Positions 1-10,941 of a stretch of DNA of 64,000 nucleotides are shown one piece after another; positions within the stretch are counted from its first letter, which is position 1, and every line of letters starts with the position of its first letter. Origin of the DNA: Ophiobolus disseminans (taxonomy: Eukaryota > Ascomycota > Dothideomycetes > Pleosporales > Phaeosphaeriaceae); the NCBI GenBank assembly GCA_010093685.1, contig MU006230.1:138802-202801 (forward strand), in the 5' to 3' direction. Position numbers and translations under genes: made by a program. Under the pieces are notes generated by a model. That model ran no database searches, had not been told where the DNA came from, and saw only the letters and a list, made by a program, of their open reading frames with translations.

Positions 1-1468
1 GCTTCAACCGAGTACGTACCTTGGTGCTGACAACAAACGCGGTGACATTGACATTGCCCAAATCGTCACATAATTGGTGATAGCATGGGTCTAGCCACGA
101 ACCAGCTTTCCCACCGAACATCTCCGCCTCCTCCTTAGTCTTGATAGCCTCCGCGCCCGTGGCAATACCGCCGCCAGGAATACCGTTGCGGATAAAACCG
201 TCGTAGTCGCTGCGGCCGTCGAAGGGGATGAACGTGTAGTTTAAGCCCTGGCTCTTGTACCAGTCGATATACAAATCGCGCAGCTCCTCAGAGCCATGAG
301 GGTTCACGGCATTGGTGGCGTTGTAGATCTGGTACGCGAAGTTGGGGGACGCCATCATGTCGTAGTCCATAAAGAGGCGGATCTTTGCATTCTCTTTCTC
401 AGACAGAGTAGCGACGTAGTAGTCGGACCCGAGAAGGCCTTCTTCCTCGCCGGCCCACCAGGCAAAGCGGACACAATTAGTGACATTGAACTTGGTCAGT
501 TGGGTGGCGACCTCGATGAGGGAGATGGTGCCGGAACCGTCATCGTTGATGCCAGGGCCTTCGGCGACGCTGTCGCTGTGGGCGCCGAGCATGACACAGT
601 TCTCGGGATCGCCCTGGGTAGTCTGTGCGATAATGTTGTTGGTGTGGATTGTGTTTACTTCGGCATCGATGTAGGCAATGGCATCAATGGTCTTGTTCTT
701 CTGGAGCTTCTGGATGATGGGCTCTGCCTCTTCGCCAGAGAGACCGAACGTGGCAATATGGTATGGAGAAGGGTTTCCCAGAGTACCTTGTACACCGTCT
801 TTCTCGGTGTTGTAGACGATAGCAGCAATGGCTCCTTTGCGTCCAGCATGTTCAGATTTAGTGCCAAATGGGCAGATGCCACGCTGGATGAACGCGATTT
901 GGCCCTTGACAGAATCAGGAAAGTCGGTAGATTGGCAGCCTGAGTTTTCGACGAGAACGAGATCACCATGCACAGGTTCCCTGTCCTTGGTAGGTGGCGT
1001 CAACCCCATCGGTGCTGCAGACTGCGCAACCTTATCACCAAGAACCAGCCGCGACTCGTAGACATGACCTGAGACCGCAGGAAATGACTGGTTAGAGATG
1101 TCGTAGTAGTCCCCAAGCTTCAAGATCTCCTCATAGATGTAGTCCAGAGTTCCAGTGTGGCCTAATGATACGATCAGTAACTGCGATTACCAGCCAAGCA
1201 CGCGTGCATGCCTACCAGCACTACCAATAACTCTCGTGGGATGGTTGAATTCTTCTTCTCCCAGTTTCGCAATCTCATACAGCTTATTTGCGCGTATCAT
1301 CAGTCTGTCGCCGCTGATGAGGTCCTGGAGCTCAGTCGAGTTGACCAAGGGTTTGCTGCCGCTTGGATGACCAAGCGGTGTCTGAACATTTGACGAGAGA
1401 AAAGGAACTTGTAGAGCGGCAGCACCGGTAATGGCTGCGCAGAGCGCAAAACCTGATGAGAAAACCAT
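1..1468 (-). CDS. M28 family aminopeptidase (aminopeptidase Y-like), 3' end outside window
   Basis: Zinc exopeptidase that removes N-terminal residues from peptides, secreted or vacuolar. Exon 1 is 1468..1216, the intron is 1215..1162 (54 nt) and exon 2 is 1161..20. A GTACGT donor at 19 opens another intron that leaves the window, so the C-terminus is missing. The ATG at 1468 begins a hydrophobic signal peptide ending near A-A-L-Q. A protease-associated domain follows, with FIQRGICPFGTK visible. The M28 core then shows GAHSDS, INDDGSG, WAGEEEGLLGS and DYDM, which supply the His, Asp, Glu and Asp ligands of the two zinc ions. All core motifs are intact. Family assignment is secure; vacuolar versus secreted location is not decided by the sequence. 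Confidence 0.9.
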
Positions 1469-2694
1469 GATGGAGATGCAAACGACGGATAGTGTTGAAG
1501 TTGGGATGGAAGAGTGATGTTTGAAGTCGAGTGGCTAGGTTGCCATGACGCCAGCCACGCCGAGCCTCGCACGCGCCTGACACTGATAACGCCAATCCAC
1601 GTGCTGCGTCCGGCTGACAGCGCCATGTGCACTTTATGTTGGACTGAGGCAGATGTGAATGTTTGGTGGATGCGCAGCGATGAACTAAACTTGTTGAAGT
1701 TTGTCGAGGTGCTTTATCCAGACTTTGCTTTGGTACCGTTCTTTGGGACGCCAGGCAGGAGCCACGGGAGACTGGTGCGCAGTGGTACCTTGCACGACTA
1801 TAGCCTGAGACACCTCCCTTTCAGCTTTCATCGCACAACTTGGCTTTGCTTCTGTAAATACAATGCGTTCTGTAACCAATGTTCTGTCACGGGCATTCAA
1901 TGCGATGGCCCCGTCACTCAATGGCATCCACCAGCTTGTCGGAGAGAAGGTTGTGTTAGATCTAGCAATTAAACAACTGTCCCAGAATCATCATCGGATC
2001 GTCGGATACATCGTCGTGAAGGAACACGCTTTGTAGAGAGCCTTTATACCAGGCACCCCAATGAATACGAGGTTCACGATAGATGCATCTGCAATCTGTT
2101 GGGGAGATTGCGGAGAGATGGGCCAGACGGCATCGGGCCGTTGTGACATCACATTGCATGTGGAGCCTGAAACCGGGCCTTGCGTGTTGTGCAAGCCAGC
2201 CAAGGGGCATCAAGCCTCCCCAAAAATGCTTGGTGACGTGTCTGCCAGACCAAGCTCCAGGTTTGCGGTCCCTGGTTTGCGGAATCAGGCCAATAATCCG
2301 CGAATCAAGACTGTAGAGTTCTGGATCTGGCGCAATGGGCTGCCTCAGAGTCGTCGTTGGCGAATGACAGCCGCGGCTGTGCTGTAGCGAATATCAGCGC
2401 GCATCGGTGCACGTTCTCCCCTGCAGCTCCCAATAACAAGGAAATACACGATATTCAATTCCTCCAGCCCGCCATGACGCCGTGGTCCAGACGTTCACCG
2501 ACTCGTCGGGCCTTTACTTGTAGTCCATCGTCCCTCCAACCCGCTATTCTGCAGTTGTCAAACTCCACAGCCTACAATCGCTGCTGGCCACCCTGAAACA
2601 CAAAACGCACCTACCGTAGCGTGCAGCCAGCGCATTGATATACCACTCCCGACCCGAACCTCCTTCCACGATCAACGACCTCACCACAGAAAAC
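1469..2694. other. Divergent intergenic region
   Basis: The stretch between the divergently transcribed M28 peptidase and the antiporter must hold both promoters. It contains only short overlapping reading frames without protein-like composition or splice structure. I see no repeat or RNA gene. Confidence 0.5.
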
Positions 2695-4303
2695 ATGGCT
2701 CACTCAAGGACCTCGCGCGACTATCCCCGTGCGTCCCGCGACCAGGGCGTCAGACGCAGCTCGCGGGACCGCGAATATACGACCGAGAAGACGAGACGCT
2801 CCTCGCGCGGCGACCGACGCCAGTCTCTGCCTCAGTACAACCACAATGGGCACGAAGTCGGCACAATCGCGGGCAAGAAGATGCACCCCGACGGCGAGAG
2901 TGGCAGGAGAGGCTTCAATCCGATCAAGTTCCTCGTAATCAGCGGCAAGAGCAGCAGCACCCTGTCCATGATGACCAACCTCCTATGGCCCATTGTGCCC
3001 GTAGCATTTGCGCTGGTTAGCATCTCCCACGATTGAAAGCACCACGAGCTAACAATGGCAGCATTTCGCGAGGCCAAAGTGGCATCTGGCCATCTTCATT
3101 ACCAGCTACATCGCCATGTTGCCTGCTGCCAATCTCTTGGGCTTCGCTGGCCAGGAGTTCTCCCGCAAGCTCCCGCAAAAGGCATTTGCTGTTGTCCTGG
3201 AGACAACCTTTGGCTCCATTGTCGAAGTCATCCTGTTTATGGTCCTGCTTAAGAAGGGCGATGGCAACGTCCCCGTCATCCAGGCTGCTATCCTCGGTTC
3301 CATCTTGGCTAACGTTCTTTTGTGCCTGGGTTTCTGTTTCATTGCGGGCAAGTACAGTCCATCTAAGCGTGTTGCACATGGAAACTGACTGGCGGCAGGT
3401 GGCATAAAGAATGTGGCCCAGGAGTTCCACGAGGCCGTTTCGGAGTCGGCCAACGGTCTACTGCTCGTTGCATCAAGTATGTCTCCGCGGGTGGCTCCTC
3501 GTCAATCTTACTGACCTCTGTAGTGGCTCTGGTCCTTCCTGCTGTCTTCTACAAGTACCTGGCGACCAACAAGGAATACACCTCCACCCCTGAACTGATC
3601 AACTACAACACGCTCAAGATCTCTCGCGGCGTCGCTATCATATCCATTGTCGGATACCTCATCTACCTCTTCTACCAGACCGTCTCGCATGATGGTTTGC
3701 TCCATGAGATCTATGAGGCCGACGACCACAAGGACGACGATCGCCATGAAGAGCTCGTAAAGCCAAAGCTTACCTTAACTGAAGTCGTGGTTGCGCTCCT
3801 CATCTCTTTGACTTGCGTATCTTTCATCGCCATCTTCCTGGTCGAGCAGATCCCCTACGTTGTAGAACATGGTGTCAGCGACGCGTTCGTCGGTCTTATC
3901 CTTGTGCCTCTGGTGGAGAAGCTGGCCGGTACGAATACTCATGCATTGTTCATGAACACCAACTGACAAGCCTGCAGAACATCTTCTTGCCATCGACGAA
4001 GCCTACGACAACCAGATCAACATGGCTCTTGCCCATGTCATGGGTGCCTCCATTCAGACCGCACTCTTCAACGCGCCCCTAACCGTCCTCGTCGGATGGG
4101 GCATCCGTGTCAATATGGACTACAACTTCGCCATGTTCGATGCGGTCGCACTCGTCCTGTCAGTCCTGGTCATTGGCTCGTTCTTGCGTGATGGCAAGTC
4201 GAACTACCTCGAGGGTATGCTGTTGGTGATGATGTATATCATCATCGCCATCTGCGCGTTCTACTTCCCGAATCCTATCCATCATGGTGGTGGAGGTCAC
4301 TAA
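2695..4303 (+). CDS. Vacuolar Ca2+/H+ antiporter, CaCA/CAX family (Vcx1-like)
   Basis: Exchanges cytosolic Ca2+ for vacuolar H+ to clear calcium. Five exons: 2695..3015, 3062..3347, 3399..3476, 3524..3928 and 3978..4303, giving 471 aa. A basic, Ser/Arg-rich hydrophilic N-terminus of about 90 residues precedes the membrane part. The alpha-1 repeat has FGSIVEVILF with its conserved Glu, followed by GNVPVIQAAILGSILANV. The alpha-2 repeat has HVMGASIQTALFNAP. A short acidic His/Asp loop (DDHKDDDRHEE) lies between the halves. Intron 2 (3348..3398) uses a GC donor (GCAAGT) with a CAG acceptor, and only this choice keeps the frame and the family sequence. The C-terminus ends in HHGGGGH. Function is well supported by the family; vacuolar location is inferred from homologues. 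Confidence 0.92.
3348..3398 (+). other. GC-AG intron of the antiporter gene
   Basis: This 51-nt intron begins GCAAGT, not GT, and ends GGCAG. Using the GT three bases downstream would shift the frame and destroy the conserved stretch after the junction. With the GC donor the join reads I-A-G-G-I-K-N-V and stays open. The donor otherwise matches the strong consensus. Confidence 0.8.
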
Positions 4304-4736
4304 GAGGAGGCCCTCGTGAGTTGACCAGAAATGGATGTGCGAGGAAGTGCACATGATGTCGAGAACGAGGAGGAAAAGGCGGGATGTTTGGACACGAAAT
4401 TTGGACAGCAGTCTTGCTGAGCAAGCACGGGGGTTGCATCTTCTTGTATACTGTTTTGATGACTGCATTTCATTAGCGAGAGATACCACATAGTAATTAC
4501 AAATCGGCACATCGAAATCTTAGTTGTGTTCGTCTCAACTCGCTTTGGTGCGGTGCTCGAGGTGATCCGTCGGGCGCTATTCCGCCCACGTGCTAGCGCG
4601 TGCACGCACCACCCAGTTAAGCGAGCATTCAATATTCGCAGCCCACGACAACTTCGTAAACCCCAGCGACGACCGATTAACTCACCCCGACAGCCACCTC
4701 TAACGACCTCCCACACATCTACACACAGTCGCCAAA
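4304..4736. other. Intergenic region with RPS17 promoter
   Basis: About 430 bp between the antiporter stop and the ribosomal protein gene. The final 100 bases before the ATG are rich in CCAC and ACGAC and probably hold the 5' UTR. One CACGTG box is noted separately. Nothing else is recognisable. Confidence 0.5.
4587..4592. promoter_or_regulatory. CACGTG E-box upstream of RPS17
   Basis: A perfect palindromic CACGTG lies 145 bp before the start codon. Such boxes bind Cbf1/USF-type bHLH factors, which are used at ribosomal protein promoters in several fungi. The match is short, so chance cannot be excluded. Confidence 0.3.
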
Positions 4737-5286
4737 ATGGGTCGCGTTCGAACAAAGACCGTCAAGAAGTCCGCCAAGGTCATCATTGAGCGCTACTACC
4801 CCAAGTTGTCGCTCGACTTCGAGACCAACAAGAGGATCTGCGATGAGGTGAGGACGCATTGGCAATACAGAGGCGCATTGGTGCTAATGACTCTCCACAG
4901 ATTGCCATCATCGCCTCGAAGCGTCTCAGGAACAAGATCGCCGGTTACACGACACATCTGATGAAGCGTATTCAGCGTGGTCCCGTCCGCGGTATCTCTT
5001 TCAAGCTCCAGGAAGAGGAGCGTGAGCGCAAGGATCAATACGTCCCCGAGATCTCCGCCCTCGACTTCACCCAGAACAGCGAGTCGGGTGCCCTCGACGT
5101 CGACCAGGAGACCAAGGACCTGCTCAAGAGCCTCGGCGTGCGTCTTCCTTATACTATCTCTCTCATTCATTACATACTGACATCTCCCAGTTCGACAACA
5201 TCCCCACCAACGTCATCGCAGTCTCTCAGCAACAAATCGTCGAGCGCCCCCGTCGCTTCAACGACCGCCCGGCCCCGCGGACTTGA
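4737..5286 (+). CDS. rps17: 40S ribosomal protein S17 (eS17)
   Basis: Structural protein of the small ribosomal subunit. Exons 4737..4847, 4901..5137 and 5191..5286 encode 147 aa. Landmarks of the family are MGRVRTKTVKKSAKVIIERY at the N-terminus, RLRNKIAGYTTHLMKRIQ in the middle, then GPVRGISFKLQEEERERKDQ. The end is FDNIPTN... RFNDRPAPRT. Intron 1 carries a textbook branch site GCTAATGA. Length is normal for fungal eS17, and the start ATG in CAAAATGG is the only sensible one. Expression should be high and constitutive. Confidence 0.96.
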
Positions 5287-6111
5287 GCGCGCGATTCGGT
5301 CTCTGTTCCCTTCTCGATTCATTCAAAACATGGTGTCTGGGAAAGGGTTTCTGCCACGACTACGGCACGGTTTTATGGCTATATACGACGGCGGATTGAT
5401 GACTAGGAGTCAATGAACAGGTTCCTCCCCACTAGGTGTCGCTGAGTCTGAGTGCCGCAAGGCGCGAAGATGATGCTTGATTGCCAACTCCCCTCTTGCA
5501 GTGTGATGGTGGCGTGATGTCGTAACGAGAAGCAGATTCATTGGACCACCGCTCTAGATGAGCAGCAATGCGGTATGTCCCTTCGCTGGGCGCTACGGTA
5601 GGTTCAAGATTCGCGGATTGCTGATACTGCTTCCCTCCGTCCATCCATGGCTCTTCTTGAGTCATACTCATGTCACTTGGTCTTCTCCATCCTGACATCT
5701 AGCCCCCTTTTCTCATCGCATCGCTCTTGCCGCGAGCCTCTCATCAGGCTAAGTCTGGGGGCCATACCCAAGATGTATTTTGAACAACAACAGGCAGCAA
5801 ACAGGGACGTCCAACAAGCCACCTCGGCCCCAGTGCTCTGATTCGTACGCCGTGGACTCTGGGCGTAAGAAGTGGCCCCATATTCCTGTCTTGGGGCTCG
5901 TATTTTTCATCCTGATGCAAGGCTGCCATTCAGCCTTGTCTGGTAACACTTTTGGCCGAGCACTCTAACCGCATGGCCTCGTGCTTGTGATGTATATAAT
6001 CAGGTGGTATAGCCGAGTTTGTATCGATGGCAAGCAAGCAATTTTTGGATCCCCCTCCATCTTGCACAAAGGTGCATATTCACCAAGGACTTAATTTGAT
6101 CCACAATCAAC
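5287..6111. other. Intergenic region, nothing recognised
   Basis: About 820 bp after RPS17 including its 3' UTR and the promoter of the ankyrin gene. Small open frames overlap on both strands but none is supported. No repeat seen. Confidence 0.45.
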
Positions 6112-6936
6112 ATGAACGACAATGCCCGCCTTTTCCAACTCATACGGCGAAACGACATAGATCGCGCCGTCCATCTCCTAGGCCATCAGAGCGCAGATGC
6201 CGACATTGTTCATTCCCAGTGGGGTTCTCCGCTGCACATGGCCGCTTCGCGCAATGATTTGCGCCTCGCTTCAGCCCTATGTGAACTCGGCGCCGCGGAC
6301 GTGAATATTGTATGTACAACGCGACACAACATTCGCGATGGCGGCATGCATTTCACGCGCTACAACACCTGTCAGCCCCTCATCTGCGCCGTCGAACTTA
6401 GGTGGCCCGACATGGTGCGCTTCCTTATCCAAGAGGGCGCCAACGTCGATGCCGAGTATACTTGGTGGCAATTTCCGGACAACGTGACGGATCACGACTT
6501 CGATAACGTGCATCCGATGGACCGCAAGATTGATTGGACACCGCTTCATGCTGCGGCGAAGGCTCAAGATGTGGAGGTTATTCGTATCTTATTGGAGAGC
6601 GGCGCGGACAAGACGGTTCGTGATCACGATGGCGAAACGCCGCGTGAAGTGGCTTTCGATACGGATGCCGATAACTACGAGATTATGGATATGTTGGAGA
6701 TTGAGGACAGTAGTGAGGAGGAAGAGGAATATGATGACGAGGAGGGTGTGCCCACTCCCGAACGCGTGCCGGAATATGAGCCGCGGCATTATGCGCAGGC
6801 GAGAAGGGAGTTTAGACAGGATGGTGCGGGCCAAGAGGAGAAGGAGGAGTTTACGGGAGAGTATAGTGATGAGGGGGAGTATATGAGCGGGTCTGATGGG
6901 GGGGACGGGGATGAAGATATGGTGTATAATATGTGA
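6112..6936 (+). CDS. Ankyrin-repeat protein with acidic C-terminal tail
   Basis: Single-exon gene of 274 aa. At least three ankyrin repeats can be read: WGSPLHMAASRNDLRLASAL (about residues 37-56), QPLICAVELRWPDMVRFL and WTPLHAAAKAQDVEVIRILL, the last followed by GADKTVRDHDGETPREVA. Ankyrin repeats mediate protein binding; the partner is unknown. After residue 195 the protein is a low-complexity acidic tail with runs of Glu, Asp and Ser (SSEEEEEYDDEEG and later EEKEEF, SDGGDGDED). No signal peptide or membrane segment is present. The intervening segments are longer than a canonical 33-residue repeat, so the fold is irregular. Confidence 0.85.
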   Translation: MNDNARLFQLIRRNDIDRAVHLLGHQSADADIVHSQWGSPLHMAASRNDLRLASALCELGAADVNIVCTTRHNIRDGGMHFTRYNTCQPLICAVELRWPDMVRFLIQEGANVDAEYTWWQFPDNVTDHDFDNVHPMDRKIDWTPLHAAAKAQDVEVIRILLESGADKTVRDHDGETPREVAFDTDADNYEIMDMLEIEDSSEEEEEYDDEEGVPTPERVPEYEPRHYAQARREFRQDGAGQEEKEEFTGEYSDEGEYMSGSDGGDGDEDMVYNM

Positions 6937-7050
6937 GATGATTATTCGTACATTCGTCTTGTGTCGGGAAACTCATCGCAGCGTGTCTGAGTCAATATAT
7001 ACGCTATCAAAACAGGACCCCTTCTCTAATTCTAACTCCAATACACCCCC

Positions 7051-8468
7051 CTAAACCCCCTCCCCACCCTCCACAACCCCATACTCCGGCGCCTCCCACT
7101 CCCCCTTCCCAAAAGCGGGCACAACCCTCCCAACCAGTCCGCCAAACACGCGCGAAGCCGGATGCGCCACCACGCCCGTCATTTTATTGAATAACCACAC
7201 TCCCCAGGCTGTCTGCGGATTGGCTATTTGCGGCGCGCCGGGAATGAGCTTTTGAACGCTGTCGATGAAGGGGCGCGTGAGAGTGTCGTAGCGTGCGAGG
7301 GCGCCGGGGATGTTGGATGGTGAGAGGGAGAGTTCGCCTGCGAGGATGTAGGCGCCGATTATGGCGGAGCCGGTGCCCTGTGTGTGTTAGGGAGTGTTAT
7401 ATAATCGAGAGGGAAGCGGGAAGACAAGTAAAAGGAGGACTTACAACCCCCGAAATCGGACTCGGACAAAACGCCGCATCGCCCACGAGCGCAACATTCC
7501 CCCTATGCCACACGGGCATTTTCACCTGCGCAATCTGCTGTAAATAAAAATCCTCGCTGTCTTTCATGCCCCTGACACAACGATCCGTTAACCACCCCGC
7601 GCCCGCGAATTCCCTCTCGAACCACGCTTGCTGCGCCTCTTTGCCTGCGTTCCGTAGTAGGGCGTCGATCTCGTCGAAGCGCGATAATTTGCTGTCTGTA
7701 ACACTCATATACACCCTCGTCGTGCCATACCGATCCGGACGCTTGAGAATCAAGCGCCCCCGAGTGGCATTATACCACTGCGCGAATGTTGTATCGTCTT
7801 GCGTGCGCGGGATAGTAAAGTACGCGCTATACTGTCCCAGCCGATGAACGAAGTCGTCGTCGTTGGGTCCGTGCCCGAAGACGTAGCGCCGGGTGCGCGA
7901 CATCATGCCGTCTGCGCCGACGACGAGGTCGAATGTGGCGGGGGGCAGGGAGTTGGCGAAGGTCACGTGTACGGATCCGGGCGTGGGTTCGGATATGGAG
8001 GTTATTGTTTCGGCGAAGATGTATTTTATGCCTGGTTTGTTTTGGGTGGTTTCGTATATGATGCGTGCCATGTCGCCGCGGAGAATCTCGTATTCGGACG
8101 TCACTGTTTGGGCTTGTTAAATTTACATGTACGGAGACGTGGAGGATTGGTTGCTTACTGCTTTGCTCCTGGTCGTTGCCTGTAGCTGGGAACGAAGCTT
8201 TTGTTTTGCCGTCTGCGTAGATGAATTCGATGCCTTCTTCGGTGGTAGTTAGTTCCTTCACTTTTGGTAATAAGCCCATACGCTCGACGATGGGTATGGC
8301 GGCGGAGCGGAGGTCGACTGCCTGGCCGCCGAATCTTGGTTCGGGTGCCCGCTCGAGGATGGTGATATCTGAGGTGGGTAGGAGCTCGTTGAGCCAATAT
8401 GCGAAAGTTGGGCCTGCTATGCCGGAGCCTGAGACTAGGACTTTGAGTTTGGGGGGTTGGTCGGTCAT
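7051..8468 (-). CDS. FAD-dependent aromatic-type monooxygenase (PHBH fold)
   Basis: Flavoprotein hydroxylase using NAD(P)H and O2; the substrate is not evident. Exons in coding order: 8468..8159, 8103..7445 and 7377..7051, giving 431 aa. The N-terminal dinucleotide motif reads LVSGSGIAGPTFAYWL, a near-canonical GxGxxG, and ILERAPEPRFGGQAVDLR follows. The middle has the DG motif LVVGADGMMSRTRR, and the second FAD motif is NVALVGDAAFCPSPISG. The junction continues as GTGSAIIGAYILAGEL, as in salicylate/6-hydroxynicotinate hydroxylase relatives. Introns are 8158..8104 and 7444..7378. It lies head-to-head with the amidase gene, which suggests but does not prove a shared pathway. Confidence 0.9.
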
Positions 8469-9224
8469 TTTTCGTGAGGTTAGAAGGGAAGGGATATAGG
8501 GCGTGAGGGTAGACTTGTATGAAATTAAGTTGTATTTGCGAGGAATTTGAGATATGAGATTCGAGATGTGGGAAATAAACAGCCTATATGCAATCGGATA
8601 CTTACCTAACCCATGGTTACTTGAGACTCAACGAAATCCATACTTTGATTAAGGATTTCAGGCTACGAACTAAGAGTAGCATCGCCTGTAGAATTCGGCC
8701 AATTGCATGACGTCGGTCATCCGTACTACGCCGCAATCGGGTCTCTCGGGGGCCGAAACCAGTACAACTAGACTGAAAATATGCACAGGCCTGCGATGCT
8801 TGTAACGGTGATTGTTGACCTCAATCGTGGTTTTGAAGGGTCTTGTCGCTTTAGGCAGAGCGTCCATTTGCTGGCAAAATTTCGCCGGTACGATTGTGCG
8901 CTTTAGCTCTCGAGCAATGGCGTGATTGTAAATAGTGAGGATGGGCCGAGACGCTGGAGATCCATACTGATACATGTACAAGAGACTGGCGGTGTTGAAG
9001 TTCAGCAGATGGTTGGAACAGAGATGACGTTGTGCTTAGTCATCCGTAACAAGCGGCATCGGACACTGTTATCGAAGGCCGCGGCAACAATGTGCCGACG
9101 TTGAACACACCCTAATGGAGGGGCTCCAAGCAAAGCGCGCGCTGGGAGGAGCCATTCTCTGCTTGAGTTTGTGCCTAGACTCAAGGTTACTCACATTGAT
9201 CCAATCATTAACCATCCTCTCACC
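8469..9224. other. Divergent promoter region
   Basis: About 750 bp between the divergent monooxygenase and amidase genes. It has no convincing coding frame. It must hold both promoters and could allow co-regulation. No specific operator is recognised. Confidence 0.45.
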
Positions 9225-10610
9225 ATGACAGAACACTTCCGCCTCACAGCATCGGAAGCGCAAGCCAAGTTCAAGGATGGATCACTAACCGTCGAAGAAT
9301 ATGCAGACTCACTTCTTTCGCGTATTGAATCACGCGACGCGACCGTTCACGCGTGGGCATACCTCGACCCAGAACTTGTGCTTCAGCGCGCACGCGAGCT
9401 CGACCAGATACCGCCCGAGCAAAGAGGACGACTCCATGGCGTCGCAATCGGAGTCAAGGACGTGATCTACACGAAAGACATGCCCACAGAGTACAACTCA
9501 CCAATTTACGACAACGATACGACACGTGTGGACGCAGGCAGTATCAGGGTACTGCGGGCGAATGGAGCGTTGATATTCGGTATGTGTTTCACCGCCAGAG
9601 TAGGACAAAGTTGCTGATGCTATACAGGAAAGACAAGTACCACCGAGTTCGCCGCGACATCCGTGGGACCTTCGCACAAGGGCCCCAAAACAGCGAATCC
9701 GCATGACCCTACACGTACACCAGGTGGCTCCTCGGCAGGCTCAGGGGCAGCAGTGGGAGACTTCCAGGTTCCTGTAGCTCTTGGTACACAGACGATTGGT
9801 AGCACAATACGCCCTGGGTCGTTCAATGGCATCTACGCTATGAAACCGACGTGGAACTCGATCACGCGAGAGGGACAGAAGATTCACTCGTTGATCTTGG
9901 ACACTCTGGGACTTTACGCGAGGAGTGTTGATGATATGAAGTTGCTTCTCGATGTTTTCCAGCTTGTCAACGATGAGCCCGAGGAGGATTTCCACGTCCA
10001 TGGAGCAAAGTTTGCATTGCTTTCGTTCCCGACCCCTGAGTGGCCTGCTGCCGGGCCTGGTACCACAGCTGCTCTGAAGCAGAGCGCAGAACTTCTTCGC
10101 AGTCACGGCGCGGAAGTTGAAGAGATTGTGCTAGGCGACGAGTTCCGGCAGATGTACAAGTATCACTTACAGGTTCTTGCAGTCGATGGACGCGTCGCTT
10201 TCCTGCCGGACTACATCGTAGCCAAAGACAAGCTGCATTCGTCCCTAGTCGACTATGTCGAAAATACTGACAAGTATACGCGCAAAGAACAGCTGAAAGC
10301 CTTTGACGAGCTCGCTGCCATGCGCCCAAAGCTAGATTCCCTAGCCGACAAGTATGCTGCAATCATTGCACCTAGCGTCGTGGACGAAGCACCCGTCGGA
10401 CATGGAAATACCGGCAGTCCAGCGTTCTGTGGGCCGTGGACAGCGATGCACATGCCTGTACTCAACCTGCTTGGCTTCAAGGGCGAGAACGGGTTGCCCA
10501 TTGGACTAAGCGCAGTGAGCAGTAGGTACAGAGACCAGCATCTCTTGAGAGTATGTCAAGAAGTCGGTAAGATATTCGAGAGCGAAGGCGGTTGGAAGAG
10601 GGAGTTGTGA
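9225..10610 (+). CDS. Amidase signature family enzyme (GatA-like)
   Basis: Hydrolyses a carboxamide to acid and ammonia; the substrate is unknown. Exons 9225..9579 and 9628..10610 encode 445 aa. The Ser-cisSer-Lys triad is visible: Lys in GVAIGVKDVIYT, the cis-Ser in TPGGSSAGSGAAV and the acyl Ser in GTQTIGSTIRPGSFNG. The family usually has GSIRxPA at the last site; here it is GSTIRPGS, a slightly unusual loop. An in-frame ATG 54 nt upstream (9171) is possible, but MTEHFRLTASEAQ looks like the natural family start. No signal peptide. It sits 331 bp upstream of the ThDP enzyme on the same strand. Confidence 0.9.
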
Positions 10611-10941
10611 ATGCCAAAAATACCAGATGCTCAATCTTCAACGCTATTCCGCTTGACGACTTCCGGAGCAACGCCGAGTCGGAGCGAACATTGGCATGCA
10701 GCTGGTTGTGATGCGGGGTTTACCCCACATTTTGAGCTGACATCGAGAGTTCTGACGCGCCATAGCAACAACATACCGACAAGAGATATGAGCCGAGTAG
10801 CGAGGCAATGGACGACTACCTAAACGATGCTACCACTCGATTCCCACTTCATTCTTTCTTCTAATTTACCAATTTCGCTTTGTCCAGATTGAAGATCCGG
10901 CTTTCGATATACCGGTAAAAGACAACGATCAGTGACCTGCC
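10611..10941. other. Spacer between amidase and ThDP enzyme genes
   Basis: About 330 bp carrying the 3' UTR of the amidase and the promoter of the next gene. A pyrimidine-rich tract (TTCATTCTTTCTTC) near 10850 resembles fungal transcription-start regions. No other element is seen. Confidence 0.4.
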
